A DNA stretch of 44,093 nt, taken from the NCBI GenBank assembly GCA_012842085.1, contig DUTM01000139.1, positions 1 to 44,093 of the forward strand. Reading direction: 5' to 3'. Each line of letters opens with the position of its first letter. Position 1 is the first letter of the stretch. The notes under the pieces are model-generated. The model was not told the DNA's origin. It did no database searches and saw only the letters and a program-made list of their open reading frames with translations. Shown piece by piece: positions 44,025 through 44,093 of the stretch. The stretch is from Mycobacteriales bacterium. GTDB taxonomy: Bacteria > Actinomycetota > Actinomycetes > Mycobacteriales > Mycobacteriaceae. The translations under genes were made by a program, and so were the position numbers.

Positions 44025-44093
44025 GTTCAGTGAAACTGTCGAACTCCGTAACGGATGTCTGGAGGAAGGTTTGGGTTCGAGTATTTGTTTCTA
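43885..44093. repeat. 82-bp perfect inverted repeat at the window end, likely fold-back artefact
   Basis: Bases 44012-44093 are the exact reverse complement of 43885-43966, with a 45-bp spacer, and the repeat is still matching at the last base. Both copies lie in or after coding sequence of the sensor gene, which a natural repeat would be unlikely to respect. Confidence 0.9.

Overview
The window is about 44 kb of chromosome from an endospore-forming member of the Bacillota (Firmicutes), probably a Clostridia- or Limnochordia-like anaerobe. Three things point there. The gene order rpoD-dnaG-dgt-ppdK-glyS-glyQ and recO/ruvB/ruvA/ruvC/yebC is typical of the phylum. Several genes are known mainly from spore formers (yunB, ytxC, yqzL, a CwlD-like amidase, PrsW-like protease, and a Ku/ligase/polymerase set often linked to spores). 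A neelaredoxin-type superoxide reductase and pyruvate,phosphate dikinase fit an anaerobe. I cannot name the genus. Many ribosome binding sites read AAGGGGG, and GTG/TTG starts are common.

Layout. Nearly everything from 1 to 16.4 kb is on the minus strand: the 5' part of RNase P RNA, a NIF3-family protein, tRNA-Ile(CAT), sigma A, primase, a dGTPase-like HD hydrolase, PPDK, both GlyRS subunits, a DUF4342 protein, RecO, RuvB, RuvA, RuvC, a small membrane protein, YebC, a PrsW-like protease and a 56-residue zinc-ribbon protein. From 16.5 to 22.5 kb the strands alternate: superoxide reductase (+), MurG (-), Lgt (+), a shrunken LeuRS-like protein (-), YunB (-) and a class A penicillin-binding protein (+). 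From 22.5 to 40.7 kb the minus strand dominates again: MutS2, a U32-family protein, CwlD-like amidase, CvpA, ZapA, PheT, PheS behind a T-box, YqzL, a SpoU-type methyltransferase, KtrA/KtrB, the infC-rpmI-rplT operon with a leader attenuator, YtxC, and a three-gene non-homologous end-joining operon (ku, ligase, polymerase as separate genes). The right end carries rpsD (+), a 44-residue zinc-ribbon protein, tRNA-Cys, an ISLre2-type insertion sequence and the start of a sensor or chemotaxis-type protein.

How it works together. The window holds core information processing (initiation of transcription, replication and translation; Holliday-junction repair; two aminoacyl-tRNA synthetases; RNase P), cell-wall and division functions, and sporulation genes. 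Regulation is visible in RNA: a T-box before pheST, an L20-type leader before infC-rpmI-rplT, and a promoter plus terminator without a T-box before glyQS. Four promoters have a -35 box that contains the stop codon of the preceding gene.

The most unusual items are the LeuRS-like protein that lacks the class I signatures and editing domain, the ATT start of infC, the glyQS leader, and an insertion-sequence leader that can fold over its own ribosome binding site. The last 82 bases are an exact inverted copy of bases 43885-43966. This looks like an assembly or amplification fold-back, so the end of the last ORF is not trustworthy. I found no CRISPR array, prophage or obvious new defence system.
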